Origin: Variovorax brevis
GTDB lineage: Bacteria; Pseudomonadota; Gammaproteobacteria; Burkholderiales; Burkholderiaceae_C
Length of the DNA stretch: 64,000 nt
Assembly: GCF_030317105.1 (NCBI RefSeq)
Contig: NZ_JASZYG010000009.1
Span: 62,001-126,000 of the forward strand
Reading direction: 5' to 3'
The translations under genes and the position numbers were made by a program. Positions 10,116 to 20,450 of this stretch are shown one piece after another (the stretch's first letter is position 1; each line of letters opens with the position of its first letter). The notes beneath the pieces were generated by a model. The model did no database searches. It worked only from the letters and a program-made list of their open reading frames with translations, and was not told where the DNA came from.

Positions 10116-13100
10116 GGCGCCTCTTTCAACACTGCAAGTCCCTGGGCCAGCGAGTCCAGTTCTTGCGCGATTGCTTCTATGGCCGTGGTCGTGTCGCTCG
10201 TACCGAACACCGTCTCCTGGGCACGCAATGCCTTGTCCAGGCCCTTAGTGAAAGCGTCGTAGTCCTTAGCGAATGCGACGACGGCTTTGAGATCGGACCA
10301 ATTGATCCTTGCCAAAAGCTCAATGCTTCGAGTCGTGTCGGCTTCGACCTTCTGATCTGCCAGCGCCTTGCAGAGGCTCGTCAAGTCTTCCCAGTTGACG
10401 GCTCGCATCGCCGTGATTAGCGCAGTGAGCGAATGGAAATCGGGCACGGTGGACTTGCCGGGAACATCCACCGGCCACAAACGCTTGTGCGCATCATTGA
10501 TTAGCGTTTGCGCCTCGTCGCACAGATTGACCGCACCCTTGCCTGACAATCCTGCGTTGGTCATCAGCGCGCGGCACTCCACCGGAAGTTTGACCGCCTC
10601 CTTGACGGGGATGGAAAGTCTGGTCCGCGTCAACTTCGGGAGCAGTTTGCGCAGCGGTTCCAGGATCTCGCTATCCCCTTCCAGCCGGGCAGTTATTGCG
10701 ACTGCATCGTGTGATGGGCCTTGTATCGCCCGTTCAAAGCGGGATGCATCAACGCCGAAGGGCGTCTGGCCGGTTTCACCCTGGAAGATTCCGCAGGTGC
10801 GCAAGAACGCCTTCCGCAGTTCTTCGCGCTGGGTCCAGCAGTCGAGCCGCAATTCATCCCAGGGAGCCGAACCGGACACCACAGGTTGAACATCGGAGGT
10901 CGACAAGGCAGCAACCATCTTTTCTTGGAGTGAGGCCGTCGCCGGAACCACCATTCGCAAAGAAGCGCTCTTGACCGCCGCTTGCGCCAACACTTCCAGT
11001 TTCAGTTCCGCGGCCTTCAAGATCGCCGTTTCCAGCGCCTGTCCGTTGCGTTCCAGAAAACCCGCAACATGAACAAGATCGACAGCGGCGTCGGGGTAGT
11101 CGAGGCTGCCCTTCATATGGTGGAGTCGGATCAGTCCAAGCAACTCCCGGGCGAATTCACCATCCGGCATGGTGCCATTGGGACCAGCCACGCGAATCAC
11201 GGGTCGTTCGATGCGGTGTTTACGATCGTGTCCGAGAGCCCGGACCACATCGATGCTCTGGACATCCACCATCTTCGCACTCAACGCCAACGCGTTGAAG
11301 TCGACATAAGCAACGAGATGGTCGCGGATGATCTTGCGCAAGTTGTTGGCATCCGGCTGGACGATGTTCCTATCTCCCACCCAGTTATCAAGCAACGGGC
11401 GCCACTTGTCCGTGATCGCCGCTGTCGGATTCACCTGTACAGGCGCTGGCACCGGCAATGGTGCCGGGGCAACGGGAGGTGTCAGGACCCCGGGGTGCTC
11501 GCCTGAGGCAGGTTCCCGCTTGTTGGAGGGAGGCGGAATTGGCGGCAATGCGCCGGCCCCCGGCATTCCTGCGTCGGGCAGCAACGGCAGGCCGAATGCG
11601 TTGTAGACGCCTTCGGGAATCCGACGCAACTCCGTCATGTCAGCGGGACTATTGCCCCAACACACGATCAGTCGCCTGTACTGTTCCTTCTGCGTGGTCG
11701 AAGTCACGCGCCTCAGTACGGTAGCGAGTTCGACGGACAGGGCGTCCTCGATGGCGACGCCCGCGGGAAACGTTCCCTTTTCGAAAAACTCGCGTGCAAG
11801 CAGCACATCGCGAACGATGCGCTGCAGCGCCCGCCGCGGATTGAAGCGCATGCGACCACTGTCCACGAGATGCTTCCTTGCAAGGAAGTGGATCGCACTG
11901 CGGGAGAGCGGGAACAAGGGGACCCCCTGCTTGGAGGCACCAAACTGGGTACGCCACTTGCTGCTCTCGTCGTCATCGGCATCCGGCTCGAAGTCGGTCC
12001 TGACGGACCCTTGCGCGGGCTCGTAGTTGTCCATCAATCGGACGCGACCGATGCGTGCCGCATTCAGGTAACGGCCGGTCAACTCAACAACGTTGTCGAC
12101 AACCTTTTCTTCGTCCGGATCTTCTGTGACCACCACCCACTCAAACTCGCTTCGGGTGGCAATCGTGTCCCGCCCCACGAGGGTACCGTCGGTCATTGCC
12201 AGGATAGTGCGCATGGGGCACAGGGGCTTCGCCGCGTCGTTCACGCCCTGGATGGATAGTGCCAGCAGGCTCTCCTGAATGCCGGTCAACGCATAGAAGT
12301 CCTCGACGAGCAAGACGAGTTCGCGCTTCTTGCGGTAGAGGGCCTCTCGGATCTCACGCATGATGTCCTGCAGCGTCTTGCCGTGGGTCTGCTGCCCCAG
12401 TTTGAAAACCCCCGCCACGGCCGAATCGAGGACAGCGTTGAGCGTCGCCAGCGCGGCGCTGCGGCCGTCGCTTCGCTCCAATCGCGTCCGGTAGTAAGTT
12501 TGCGCGCCACGTGACGCCTCGGACAGTTGGACGGTGGTCGGCAGGATGAGGTCATCGATCTCGAACTGAGGAGCCCGGTCCGCGTCTTGTGCATCGTGTA
12601 CACGCCCTCGCAGGGCGCGCTTGAGCAGGCGCGGATAAACAGTCTCCAGATAGTGTGGCGCAATCACCGGGTCCTGCAGGAAGTCGGCCAGTTGCTTGGC
12701 GTGGCCGACCAGCGACTGGCTCCCGAATCCCTCGATGCGAACATCGGTCTGAGCACTCCAGTGCTGTGCTTTGGCCCGCAGACTGAGTTGCAGCATTGTG
12801 CCGAAGAGCGCTGCCGCAGCTTCCGCGGGCAATGCGCTCTCCGCATTCGCCACTTCGGACAACAGGTCTGCATATTCCTTCTCATGAGCGACAGGTTGCA
12901 AGATGGCTTCCATCACCGTCCTTAGGCTTGCGCTCTTTGGAATCCGGATGACGTGAAATGCCTCTGCACGGGGGTGGTTCTTCAGCCGGATTTCCAGCCA
13001 TCGAACCACGTGCGATTTGCCCGCCCCCGAAGGCCCAGTGATGGGCGCGAGGAGGTAGCCCTCCGGTTTCAACTGGTCGAGCACAAACGCCAGCAAGTCC

Positions 13101-13294
13101 GCCTCGGTGCATTCGACGCCCGTGTCGGTTCCGCCAAACGGACGTTTGAGCAGGCGGGTCGGTTGATGAACCGCGACAAGCACAGCATCGGGCAACGCTT
13201 CGGCTTCAGTTCCGATGCAGTTGCTGACCTCCTCCATCGTCGGCCAGTACTGGTTGAGCCCGGGGTATTTCATCACCGCCGCGATGGTGTTCAT
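10112..13294 (-). CDS. dpdH: DpdH-like P-loop ATPase
   Basis: Protein of 1060 residues with a P-loop ATPase domain in its N-terminal half: Walker A GPSGAGKSHVVRW near residue 90 and Walker B LVLLVEDFYAL. A Pro-rich linker near residue 590 is followed by a helical C-terminal half. The reading frame stays open 64 codons upstream, but the ATG at 13294 gives an exact ATGA overlap with dpdG, and its N-terminus does not run through the Arg-rich out-of-frame-like stretch, so I prefer it. It matches DpdH of 7-deazaguanine DNA systems and is probably the regulatory or motor ATPase of the restriction complex. Confidence 0.78.
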   Translation of the reverse strand: MNTIAAVMKYPGLNQYWPTMEEVSNCIGTEAEALPDAVLVAVHQPTRLLKRPFGGTDTGVECTEADLLAFVLDQLKPEGYLLAPITGPSGAGKSHVVRWLEIRLKNHPRAEAFHVIRIPKSASLRTVMEAILQPVAHEKEYADLLSEVANAESALPAEAAAALFGTMLQLSLRAKAQHWSAQTDVRIEGFGSQSLVGHAKQLADFLQDPVIAPHYLETVYPRLLKRALRGRVHDAQDADRAPQFEIDDLILPTTVQLSEASRGAQTYYRTRLERSDGRSAALATLNAVLDSAVAGVFKLGQQTHGKTLQDIMREIREALYRKKRELVLLVEDFYALTGIQESLLALSIQGVNDAAKPLCPMRTILAMTDGTLVGRDTIATRSEFEWVVVTEDPDEEKVVDNVVELTGRYLNAARIGRVRLMDNYEPAQGSVRTDFEPDADDDESSKWRTQFGASKQGVPLFPLSRSAIHFLARKHLVDSGRMRFNPRRALQRIVRDVLLAREFFEKGTFPAGVAIEDALSVELATVLRRVTSTTQKEQYRRLIVCWGNSPADMTELRRIPEGVYNAFGLPLLPDAGMPGAGALPPIPPPSNKREPASGEHPGVLTPPVAPAPLPVPAPVQVNPTAAITDKWRPLLDNWVGDRNIVQPDANNLRKIIRDHLVAYVDFNALALSAKMVDVQSIDVVRALGHDRKHRIERPVIRVAGPNGTMPDGEFARELLGLIRLHHMKGSLDYPDAAVDLVHVAGFLERNGQALETAILKAAELKLEVLAQAAVKSASLRMVVPATASLQEKMVAALSTSDVQPVVSGSAPWDELRLDCWTQREELRKAFLRTCGIFQGETGQTPFGVDASRFERAIQGPSHDAVAITARLEGDSEILEPLRKLLPKLTRTRLSIPVKEAVKLPVECRALMTNAGLSGKGAVNLCDEAQTLINDAHKRLWPVDVPGKSTVPDFHSLTALITAMRAVNWEDLTSLCKALADQKVEADTTRSIELLARINWSDLKAVVAFAKDYDAFTKGLDKALRAQETVFGTSDTTTAIEAIAQELDSLAQGLAVLKEAP

Positions 13295-14193
13295 TGCTTC
13301 ACCTCTTCGCGGATCACGTGCGTGAACTGCACCATCGACCGCTGGGATGTGCCATCGGGCCCTGGAATCTGAACGCCATCGCCTGCGTCGGCGCGCTGAA
13401 CAAAGCTGATGCGATTGAGGTTTTCCAGTCTTCGCAACGCAATTCCCAAGGCTTGGGATACCCATCCATTTGGTGTGCCTGCCCAAACCTCGGGGCGCAA
13501 TTCTTCCTCCACGGCGCGTCGATAGATGCCGCCATCGAGCACCGGGAGCACGTTCGCAAGATCTCGCAGAAAGTCGGCAGCAACGACCTCCTGGTTCAGT
13601 GGTAGAACCGAGTCAAGCACTCGGTTGATGGCCTGCGTTGGATCGAGCACGATTCCATGCGGCAGTGACCATGCAAAGCCCAGGAACTGGGCCCACGGCC
13701 CGAGTTGGTTCATCCGCACGTCGTTCTGAACAATCAGTCGAGCCGCGTCCTTAACCTGTTGGCTTTGCAGGGCAATCAGCGAGAGGGTCCTCATATCGGT
13801 GCGGTAAGGATCCAGTGCAAGCCACCAGGCCAGTCCCCTCACCAGATCCGAGGCGCCTCCTGTGCCCCAGAGATCTTCATTGTTCGTCGCACTAAACAAG
13901 ATGCTAAGTACCGCACGACGTGCGGCTTCAGTGAGTGCCACATCGTCCTTTGCGCCTGCTGGGAGGAGCCCCGGCGCAATCGCAACGGTGCCGTCAACCT
14001 CTTCAAAGAGCCCGAGTTGGACCCATCGCGTCAGAGCGTCCGGAATCTTGGGATTCCCGCCGTCGCGACCCAGGCCCGCCGAGCAAAGATCAACAAGCAC
14101 CTGCCGTTCGGTTGGGCCCAAGCGCGCAAGGGTCCGATACAGCACGGGCACCATGCTGTAGAGACCATCGGATGGATGATTCAAAATTCCCAT
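13291..14193 (-). CDS. dpdG: DpdG-like protein
   Basis: Protein of 300 residues with no recognised catalytic motif. It is mostly helical, with a winged-helix-like region around residues 25-70 (PTERQVLVDLCSAGLG) that could bind DNA. Its start overlaps the end of dpdF by 13 bases and its stop overlaps the dpdH start by four bases. The name is by position in the E-F-G-H-I-J-K order. Confidence 0.65.
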   Translation of the reverse strand: MGILNHPSDGLYSMVPVLYRTLARLGPTERQVLVDLCSAGLGRDGGNPKIPDALTRWVQLGLFEEVDGTVAIAPGLLPAGAKDDVALTEAARRAVLSILFSATNNEDLWGTGGASDLVRGLAWWLALDPYRTDMRTLSLIALQSQQVKDAARLIVQNDVRMNQLGPWAQFLGFAWSLPHGIVLDPTQAINRVLDSVLPLNQEVVAADFLRDLANVLPVLDGGIYRRAVEEELRPEVWAGTPNGWVSQALGIALRRLENLNRISFVQRADAGDGVQIPGPDGTSQRSMVQFTHVIREEVKQ

Positions 14194-16733
14194 GATGTCA
14201 ACAGTTCAAGCAAGGCCTGAAGGGAAATGGTGGATCGACTGTCGGCGATCAACCGCTGTGGATTGAAAGGTTCGGTCGCGTTCATCGGCAGCACAATCCA
14301 GTCATACGGACGTGTGTCAGCCTGTGTGACGCGCAAGAAGGCCGCAGGATCCCAAGCACCTAGGACGGTCAGCCTGGGCGATTGGGCCAGCTCATCGTCA
14401 GAATCGTCAAGGTCACTCAGTACGAAGAAGCGATCGACGCTGCAGTTCTTTACCGCGTTCCAGGCACGAACACCCGGCCATTCCTCTTGACTAAGGTGGA
14501 GCTCCCTCATGCCAAAGTCAAACAAGCTGGCCGTCAGCTTGTCCAGGCGCACTTGGAGGGCGGAATCCTGTGGGTCACAGGTAATCAAGGCAGGGCCCGC
14601 AAAGCGCTCTCCGATGCGCGCCTTCCACAGATCCAGACCCGCAAAACCCGCTTCGACAAGTTGCATGACCAGAGGCCGGGAAAATGCCACACCGATGCCG
14701 GGACCTGCAAGTCCATCGGCGCGGCAGATGGGACAACCCGCACACGCAGCGGTCACAGCCACATGTTGGCCAGGGCGCGAGATGTCGTACATCTCCTGCA
14801 GTTCATGAGAAATCTCGGATTTGCCGCGCAGGACACGCTCAATCCGGGCCAACCCTGATTTTGCGGCGCCCATCGACTCGTCGCGCTTGGACTCTAAGTA
14901 GCCCGACCAGTACTCGGGATCCATATGGTGGCTCCGGATGATGCGGACAAGCACCGTGTCAAAGATCTTCTGGAGCGCCTCCTCGTCCAATTCAATCTTC
15001 TCATCCTCAGGCGAGGAGCGGGGCTTGTCGCTCGCAAGTGCAATGACCCCCGCCCGGGCCAGCAAGAGCAGCGTCCTCAGGTTCCATGCGCGGTTGTAGT
15101 CGCTGCGCTGGTGCAGGTTCGGCGCCACGGTGGAGAGATCGACTTGGTAGACGTCGTTGAACCCAGGTACAGCGGTTGCCTGGTTCAGCATTTGTCTCCA
15201 GCGGGGCAAGCCAAGTTCGGCCGATATCAACGTCGGAACTGCAATGCCCGACGCTGTGTTCAGGTCTTCCGTGGTGAATACGGCGATGGCCGCACTCGCA
15301 TTGCCATCACGACCGCCACGCCCGACTTCCTGGTAGTAGCGGTCGAGTGATTCCGGAACACAGGCATGTATCACGCAGCGTACGTCGCGCTTGTCGATGC
15401 CCACGCCAAAGGCGGCCGTGGCCACCATGATGTCGAGATGTCCGTCGGCCCACTGGGTGATCAAGCGCTTGCGCAAGCGATTGCTGGTGTTTCCGTGAAA
15501 ACTCGCGACGCGTTTGTACCGCTCGAGTTTCAACACCTTCTCCCACTCGATGGCTTCCTTCACCTCCGTGACGTAGAGGATCGCGGGGCGTGGTGCGTTG
15601 CGAAGTACCTGGAGCACTTTCTGCTTCTGGTCCCAAGGGGTCTCGGCATGGTGATACCAGTAGCGAGGTTCAGTACGCAGGTGCACCGAGGAAATGAGGT
15701 CGACCGGTTGCCCGTCCGTGAAGAGAGTCTCGATGGTGGTGAGGGCTTCGCCGGTAAGCGTCGCTGTCATCAACACCGTCTTGAAGCCATTCCCCGGGGC
15801 AGCTTCCAGGAGGGCCTTCCTGAAGGCTCCCAGTGACTGAAACTCCGGCCGGAAAGAGTCTCCCCACTGCGCCACAAGATGGGCCTCGTCGACCACCAGA
15901 TACTTGAAGTAGCCCTTGCGGGCGGCGTCGTAGAGCGCGAAGCGCAACGTGCCGACGATCGATTCGGGTGAAGTGAAAAGAATGGGTTGCCTGCCCGAGC
16001 GCAGCGCCTGCTTGATCTGTTGCTTTGTCGCCTTGTCGGTGTCAGCGTGCCAAGCAAATTCCTGTGCAGATGACGCGGGATGTCGTCGTCGCCAGAGGAT
16101 TTCGAACTGGCGTGCCTGGTCCATCGCCAGCGAAATCGTCGGTACGACCACGATGGTGCATGCACCTTCCCCCGCGATGAGTGGCGGCAGTTGAGCGACA
16201 AGGCTCTTGCCTGAACCGGTCGGCAGCGTGATGACCAGCGTGGACCGGGGGCGCGCAAGCAGCACCGCGTGCACCGCGGCGCGTTGACCTGCCGTGGTGT
16301 AGGCGTCGAAGCCCGACGCGAACTCCACCACTGGATCAATTCTTCGTGTGCTGGTGTACCGACTGGGCAGTTCGGCAAACACCTCACTGAAGAGGTCCTT
16401 GCTGGTGGTGTGTCCCAGCCATTCCGGACGCCATTCCAGCCCTTCAATGATCAAATGCCCCGGTTCTTGCCGCACCACACGCATGCCGTAGCGAGCGTAA
16501 GCGTCCGCGCGCGGCCATGCGGCGTCAAGTGGAACCCGCAGCACGGCCAAGCGGCCAATTCGCTCGGATTCGCGCATCAACGCATGGCGTAGCAGTGGCA
16601 GCAGGTCAGTGTCGAATGAGCGGGATTGCAGTATCTGGCCGATGCGGGCATACAGATCGAGCGATTGAGGGTCATGCTCGAACGTGTGTCCAGGCCATTC
16701 GGCCAGCGCGATCTGAAGTGACTCGAAGCTCAT
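14181..16733 (-). CDS. dpdF: DpdF-like RecQ-family DNA helicase
   Basis: Superfamily 2 helicase of 850 residues. Motif I is LPTGSGKSLVAQLPP, the DEAH box is VVDEAHLVAQWGDSFRPE, motif III is MTATLTGEAL, and motifs V and VI are ATAAFGVGIDKRDVR and YYQEVGRGGRDG, a close RecQ pattern. A Cys cluster (CAGCPICRADG) near residue 660 may bind zinc. The roughly 150 C-terminal residues are not a typical HRDC domain. It starts 4 bases after dpdE stops. In known Dpd clusters DpdF belongs to the restriction set. Confidence 0.85.
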   Translation of the reverse strand: MSFESLQIALAEWPGHTFEHDPQSLDLYARIGQILQSRSFDTDLLPLLRHALMRESERIGRLAVLRVPLDAAWPRADAYARYGMRVVRQEPGHLIIEGLEWRPEWLGHTTSKDLFSEVFAELPSRYTSTRRIDPVVEFASGFDAYTTAGQRAAVHAVLLARPRSTLVITLPTGSGKSLVAQLPPLIAGEGACTIVVVPTISLAMDQARQFEILWRRRHPASSAQEFAWHADTDKATKQQIKQALRSGRQPILFTSPESIVGTLRFALYDAARKGYFKYLVVDEAHLVAQWGDSFRPEFQSLGAFRKALLEAAPGNGFKTVLMTATLTGEALTTIETLFTDGQPVDLISSVHLRTEPRYWYHHAETPWDQKQKVLQVLRNAPRPAILYVTEVKEAIEWEKVLKLERYKRVASFHGNTSNRLRKRLITQWADGHLDIMVATAAFGVGIDKRDVRCVIHACVPESLDRYYQEVGRGGRDGNASAAIAVFTTEDLNTASGIAVPTLISAELGLPRWRQMLNQATAVPGFNDVYQVDLSTVAPNLHQRSDYNRAWNLRTLLLLARAGVIALASDKPRSSPEDEKIELDEEALQKIFDTVLVRIIRSHHMDPEYWSGYLESKRDESMGAAKSGLARIERVLRGKSEISHELQEMYDISRPGQHVAVTAACAGCPICRADGLAGPGIGVAFSRPLVMQLVEAGFAGLDLWKARIGERFAGPALITCDPQDSALQVRLDKLTASLFDFGMRELHLSQEEWPGVRAWNAVKNCSVDRFFVLSDLDDSDDELAQSPRLTVLGAWDPAAFLRVTQADTRPYDWIVLPMNATEPFNPQRLIADSRSTISLQALLELLTSWEF

Positions 16734-16737
16734 GCAT

Positions 16738-19700
16738 TTAGCCCAATGGCTTCATGGCAAGAAAGACTGCGCTGATCGCGTCCAGCGTCAGTTTGGGCTG
16801 CTGCACACCTTCTAGCAATTGGGCATTCAGCAATTTCTCGAATGCAACGCGCCCGGTCTCCAGTTCCTTCTCATGGCCGCGCAGTGTGGCGAGTCGGCTC
16901 TCCAGTCGCACCAAGGTGGTCTCGTCCCGCAATTTCATCTGTGCGACGCACTCCTCGACGTGGTCCCGATGGAGGGCTCCTTGGAGCACTTGGTCGCGCG
17001 CGACGCCACCGGCCTTCGCTACGAGGTCGGGCCAGTCGCGCAGGATGTCCGTTGCCTGCCCTTCGCGCAATCGACGCCAAGCCGTCGCACCGATGTCTAC
17101 ATCCCGCGGGTATTCGCCCTGTGCAATTCGAAGATCCAGCCACTTGTCGATGAAGTCCTGTTCAACCGGTTGCAATGAACGGTCGAGCCAGACGCTGTGG
17201 TGACGTGGCGCGAGTGCAAGGTCCATGCGCCGGCGCAGTGTGTTGCGTCGGCCGTCATGGGAAGAGTCACGGGGAAACAGTTCTAGCGCGGGGGCCAGGT
17301 CGGCCTCTACGACGAAATCCAACCGGAAAAAAACATCGAGCGCACCGGAGATCGGCCTGTAACGTGGGTGCGAACGCCAGATGGCCGCGACCCGCCCCCG
17401 GTCTTCCGTCATCGCCGCGTGCAGCAGCCCCTCGAACAGTGAATCCCCAACGCGCATCAGGTGTGTCGATCGATTGACACTGGTCTGGCGTCGGTAGGCG
17501 AAACGTTGGGTGGTGAGTCGACCTTGATTGCGACGTCCCATCTCCGTGTCGAGCGCGCCCGTGAAATCTGCCTGGAGGCGACTGCGGGTGATCAGTGTGG
17601 AATGGGTCTGCCAGTAGCGGACGACTTCATCGATGGTTGGCCGCCCGTCTTTCTCTACCAGTCGGTTGAACTGCAAGCCGTGCTGAAGCCAGGGTTCGAC
17701 ACAGCCACGGATCCGCTCCCAATCGGCATCCATGTCGAAGAGGTCGTCAAAGCCGTGCTCCTCCTCGTTGGTTTGCAGGGCTTCCAACTCGTCTTGCTCA
17801 TCAATACGCTTCAATTCGCGGCGGATCTCACCGCTATCGCTCCCGAGGCGATCCTTGAGCGCAACGATAGCCTGAGCCCCGTCGGTAAAGAGGACCTGCT
17901 GAAGTCCATCCATCTGGGCATCGACCAGATACTGGAGCGAAGCGATCGACTGATCGCCGATACCGAAACCATCTGTGACGCAGTGGGCCCACGCCAATTC
18001 GGCTTTATTGTCGGCGCAGGCAAGCACCACGGTCTCGATGGGGTCGCCTGAGCCGAATCGATCGACACGGCCAATGCGCTGTTCGATGCGATTCGGGGAG
18101 AAGGGCAGGTCGAAATGCAGCACGACCTTCTTGCCCCCCTGAAGGTTGAGTCCTTCCTCAGCGCGCGCGTCACACACGAGGTATCTACAGTCAGGCTTAC
18201 TCAGAAAGCGCGTCCATTCCGCAGGCGCGTCGTCGAACTCTTCATCATCCGCGGCGATGTTATGTCGCACCACGCGGCCACTATGGCGAAACTTCAAATG
18301 TTCAAAGCAGGCGTCAGCGGTTTCTTGCGAAGTACAGAAAATAACGACTTTGGATTCGACGTCCGTTCGCGCGAGCGCATCATCGAGCGCAAGTAGGCGT
18401 GCGGCTTGCGGGTTCCAGTGTTCCAACTGGGCTTGCAGTTGTCGAAGGCTGTCGGATTCAAGTTGTCTCTGGCGACTTGAATCACTGGTGTACGAGTCGA
18501 CGAGGCTTCGGAGGGTTGCAGGCGTTTCCAACAGGGCCCGCATCCAGGCCAGGTAGACAGCGGCTTGATCCGGTGTTTCTGTCCCCGCAAATACCAGGCG
18601 CCATTGATCGATCAACTGGGCAACGACACCTGCGGTCGCGTCGTGGTACTCCACCGTCGTCGCCCCATTGCGTATGGGAGTGACGACGCCTTGGACGTTT
18701 TTTCGACGATTGCGAAGAATGCGTCGATGGAGTCGGTAGGTCTCGCTAAGATGTTCACGGATGGCTTGGACGGCTGCGACCAGATCGGGTTGTGCGGGAT
18801 CGCTTGCCGCTCGCGCGATCGGAGTCAGATTTCCTACCAAGCGAGCCAGGTGCTCATCTTGCGGGAACAACTCGCAAAGGCGCTGACCGTCATCGGCCAG
18901 GAAGTCCATTGCATCCGGTTCGAAGCCCGCGATCAACTGGCCAAGTTCGTGGCGGTGCTGAATGCGCTGGCGAAACGCTTCCCGCTCCTCGGGCGGGTAG
19001 ACATCGGGATCAATCAACTGCATCAATTCGAAGAAACTGTCCTCGTCAGCGATGGCGGGAGTCGCCGACAGCAAGAGCAATGCCTCCGCCCTGTGGCAGG
19101 CCACCCGGACCGCTTCGCGTTGATCGGCGTACTGTTCGCCCGGATCCGAATGGCGTCCGACGATGTGGTGCGCTTCGTCGACCACAATTAGGCGCGCACC
19201 CGACAATGCGGAATCCAGATCGTCAGTGCCGAGATGCACGACCTGGATGGAATCATCCAGATAGGGCGGTCCAACGTGAAATCGATGCGTCAACTCGTGC
19301 CGCCACTGGGAAACCAGGCCCTCTGGTACGACGACAGTGATTCGGTGACCCTGTGGGTCATCAATGACGTGCTGCCTGATGATGGCCCCGGCTTCGACCG
19401 TCTTTCCGAGTCCTACCTCGTCAGCCAGCAGGTAGCGCTGAACAGGGTCGGTCAGCACACGACGGACCACTGCCATCTGGTACGGTTCCAACTCCACTGC
19501 GCTCGACAGTAGTCCGTCGATGCCAGCGCCAAGCGCTCGTTGGTGAATCGCTTCCTGCAGGAACTGGCGGCGCGAATTCGAAGCCACGACCGGTTCGGTC
19601 GTTAGTTGCGCCAGGAAGGGGACGGGATCGGCGATGGGCTTACCCCACCGAATCATGATTTCGGTGACCGGGACCTCAACACTCTGTTTGGGGCCGATCC

Positions 19701-19950
19701 TAACTTCGACGCGATTGTCCAGGATTTCAACGATTCTTCCCGCCAGCCAGCGACCCTCATCGTCGCAGACGTACACACGTGCCTGGAGTTCGAGTCGTCG
19801 TGGTTGAAGCCCCCGAGTTGGCAGTTTGTGAAGGAGGCGACCACCTTCACCCGGGTGATCAAAAAACTCTACCGTTGATATCTGATTGCCCTGCTCTATC
19901 AGTCTGCCAAGTCCCAATTCCAGAGCGTCATTCGAGACAACAAAGGTCAC
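16738..19950 (-). CDS. dpdE: DpdE-like SNF2/RapA-family helicase
   Basis: SNF2-type superfamily 2 ATPase of 1070 residues. Motif I is LADEVGLGKTVEAGAI, motif II is LIVVDEAHHI, motif III is LLLLSATPAI, and the C-terminal lobe carries DARAEEGLNLQGG and NRIEQRIGRVDRFG. The N-terminal ~130 residues look like a small beta domain of the kind seen in RapA-like proteins. It opens the dpdE-F-G-H-I-J-K-D gene run and is separated from queD by about 500 bases, so it may have its own promoter. Confidence 0.85.
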   Translation of the reverse strand: MTFVVSNDALELGLGRLIEQGNQISTVEFFDHPGEGGRLLHKLPTRGLQPRRLELQARVYVCDDEGRWLAGRIVEILDNRVEVRIGPKQSVEVPVTEIMIRWGKPIADPVPFLAQLTTEPVVASNSRRQFLQEAIHQRALGAGIDGLLSSAVELEPYQMAVVRRVLTDPVQRYLLADEVGLGKTVEAGAIIRQHVIDDPQGHRITVVVPEGLVSQWRHELTHRFHVGPPYLDDSIQVVHLGTDDLDSALSGARLIVVDEAHHIVGRHSDPGEQYADQREAVRVACHRAEALLLLSATPAIADEDSFFELMQLIDPDVYPPEEREAFRQRIQHRHELGQLIAGFEPDAMDFLADDGQRLCELFPQDEHLARLVGNLTPIARAASDPAQPDLVAAVQAIREHLSETYRLHRRILRNRRKNVQGVVTPIRNGATTVEYHDATAGVVAQLIDQWRLVFAGTETPDQAAVYLAWMRALLETPATLRSLVDSYTSDSSRQRQLESDSLRQLQAQLEHWNPQAARLLALDDALARTDVESKVVIFCTSQETADACFEHLKFRHSGRVVRHNIAADDEEFDDAPAEWTRFLSKPDCRYLVCDARAEEGLNLQGGKKVVLHFDLPFSPNRIEQRIGRVDRFGSGDPIETVVLACADNKAELAWAHCVTDGFGIGDQSIASLQYLVDAQMDGLQQVLFTDGAQAIVALKDRLGSDSGEIRRELKRIDEQDELEALQTNEEEHGFDDLFDMDADWERIRGCVEPWLQHGLQFNRLVEKDGRPTIDEVVRYWQTHSTLITRSRLQADFTGALDTEMGRRNQGRLTTQRFAYRRQTSVNRSTHLMRVGDSLFEGLLHAAMTEDRGRVAAIWRSHPRYRPISGALDVFFRLDFVVEADLAPALELFPRDSSHDGRRNTLRRRMDLALAPRHHSVWLDRSLQPVEQDFIDKWLDLRIAQGEYPRDVDIGATAWRRLREGQATDILRDWPDLVAKAGGVARDQVLQGALHRDHVEECVAQMKLRDETTLVRLESRLATLRGHEKELETGRVAFEKLLNAQLLEGVQQPKLTLDAISAVFLAMKPLG

Positions 19951-20444
19951 AATTCGATCCCCGCGAGAACGATGGCGATCTCTCAGGGTTCACAGAGCAG
20001 GCGCCGTGCGAACCCTTGTCTCGTCGCCTAATCAGTTGACAATCAGAACAATTATGTGCGAACTGAGCACTGGTTTTTCAGCTGGTGAAAGTGTGGTTAG
20101 ACGATTGTGTGACAACGTGCACACCGCCAGTGTCAATAAGGTCGATGGCGCGTCTTTTTTATGATGCCTCCGACTTCTTCAGCAGGTCTTGCGAGAGCGT
20201 CTGATGTCGCGTCGAATGCGCCTCGAGATGGCGCCCCGGCTCCTTCGTTCAGGGCCTGCCGAAAGATCGAATGGGCGCTTTGGATGCTGATACCCTCGCG
20301 ACCGAGTAGTTCGTCCTCCAGTTGCATAGCGTCGGCCTTCGCAATTTCCTGAGCTAAGGCGCCTCTTCCTCTGCGGGTGCACATCGCTATGGCGTTCCTA
20401 GGTCCATGCGGTCTAACGCCCGGCCTAACTATCTCGGCTCCAAG
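19951..20444. other. Intergenic stretch between queD and dpdE
   Basis: AT-richer than its surroundings, especially 20040-20165. On the - strand a CATAAT hexamer near 20055 could be a -10 element, but no convincing -35 accompanies it. The stretch probably carries a dpdE promoter and separates the modification genes from the restriction genes. It contains one doubtful small ORF, listed separately. Confidence 0.4.
20133..20384 (-). CDS. Doubtful small hypothetical protein (83 aa) between queD and dpdE
   Basis: An 83-residue frame on the same strand as the operon, with a helical, acidic central part (AMQLEDELLGRE) and a basic C-terminus. I recognise no family. It has no clear ribosome-binding site and its codon choice is only weakly biased, so it may be chance. 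Confidence 0.25.
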   Translation of the reverse strand: MCTRRGRGALAQEIAKADAMQLEDELLGREGISIQSAHSIFRQALNEGAGAPSRGAFDATSDALARPAEEVGGIIKKTRHRPY

Positions 20445-20450
20445 TTAGGC
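20423..20450. repeat. Inverted repeat overlapping the queD stop codon
   Basis: GCCTAACT (20423-20430) and AGTTAGGC (20443-20450) form a perfect 8-bp inverted repeat around a 12-base loop, overlapping the queD TAA. No T-run follows on the - strand, so it is not a classical intrinsic terminator. It could still stop or stabilise the upstream dpdC-queD transcript. Confidence 0.5.

Noticed and set aside
20411..20450. attC-like (integron recombination) sequence: GTCTAAC, GCCTAAC and GTTAGGC in one 40-base stretch
   Set aside because: It is shorter than known attC sites, the inner L boxes are not recognisable, and no integrase or gene cassette array is seen. A simple inverted repeat at the queD stop explains it.
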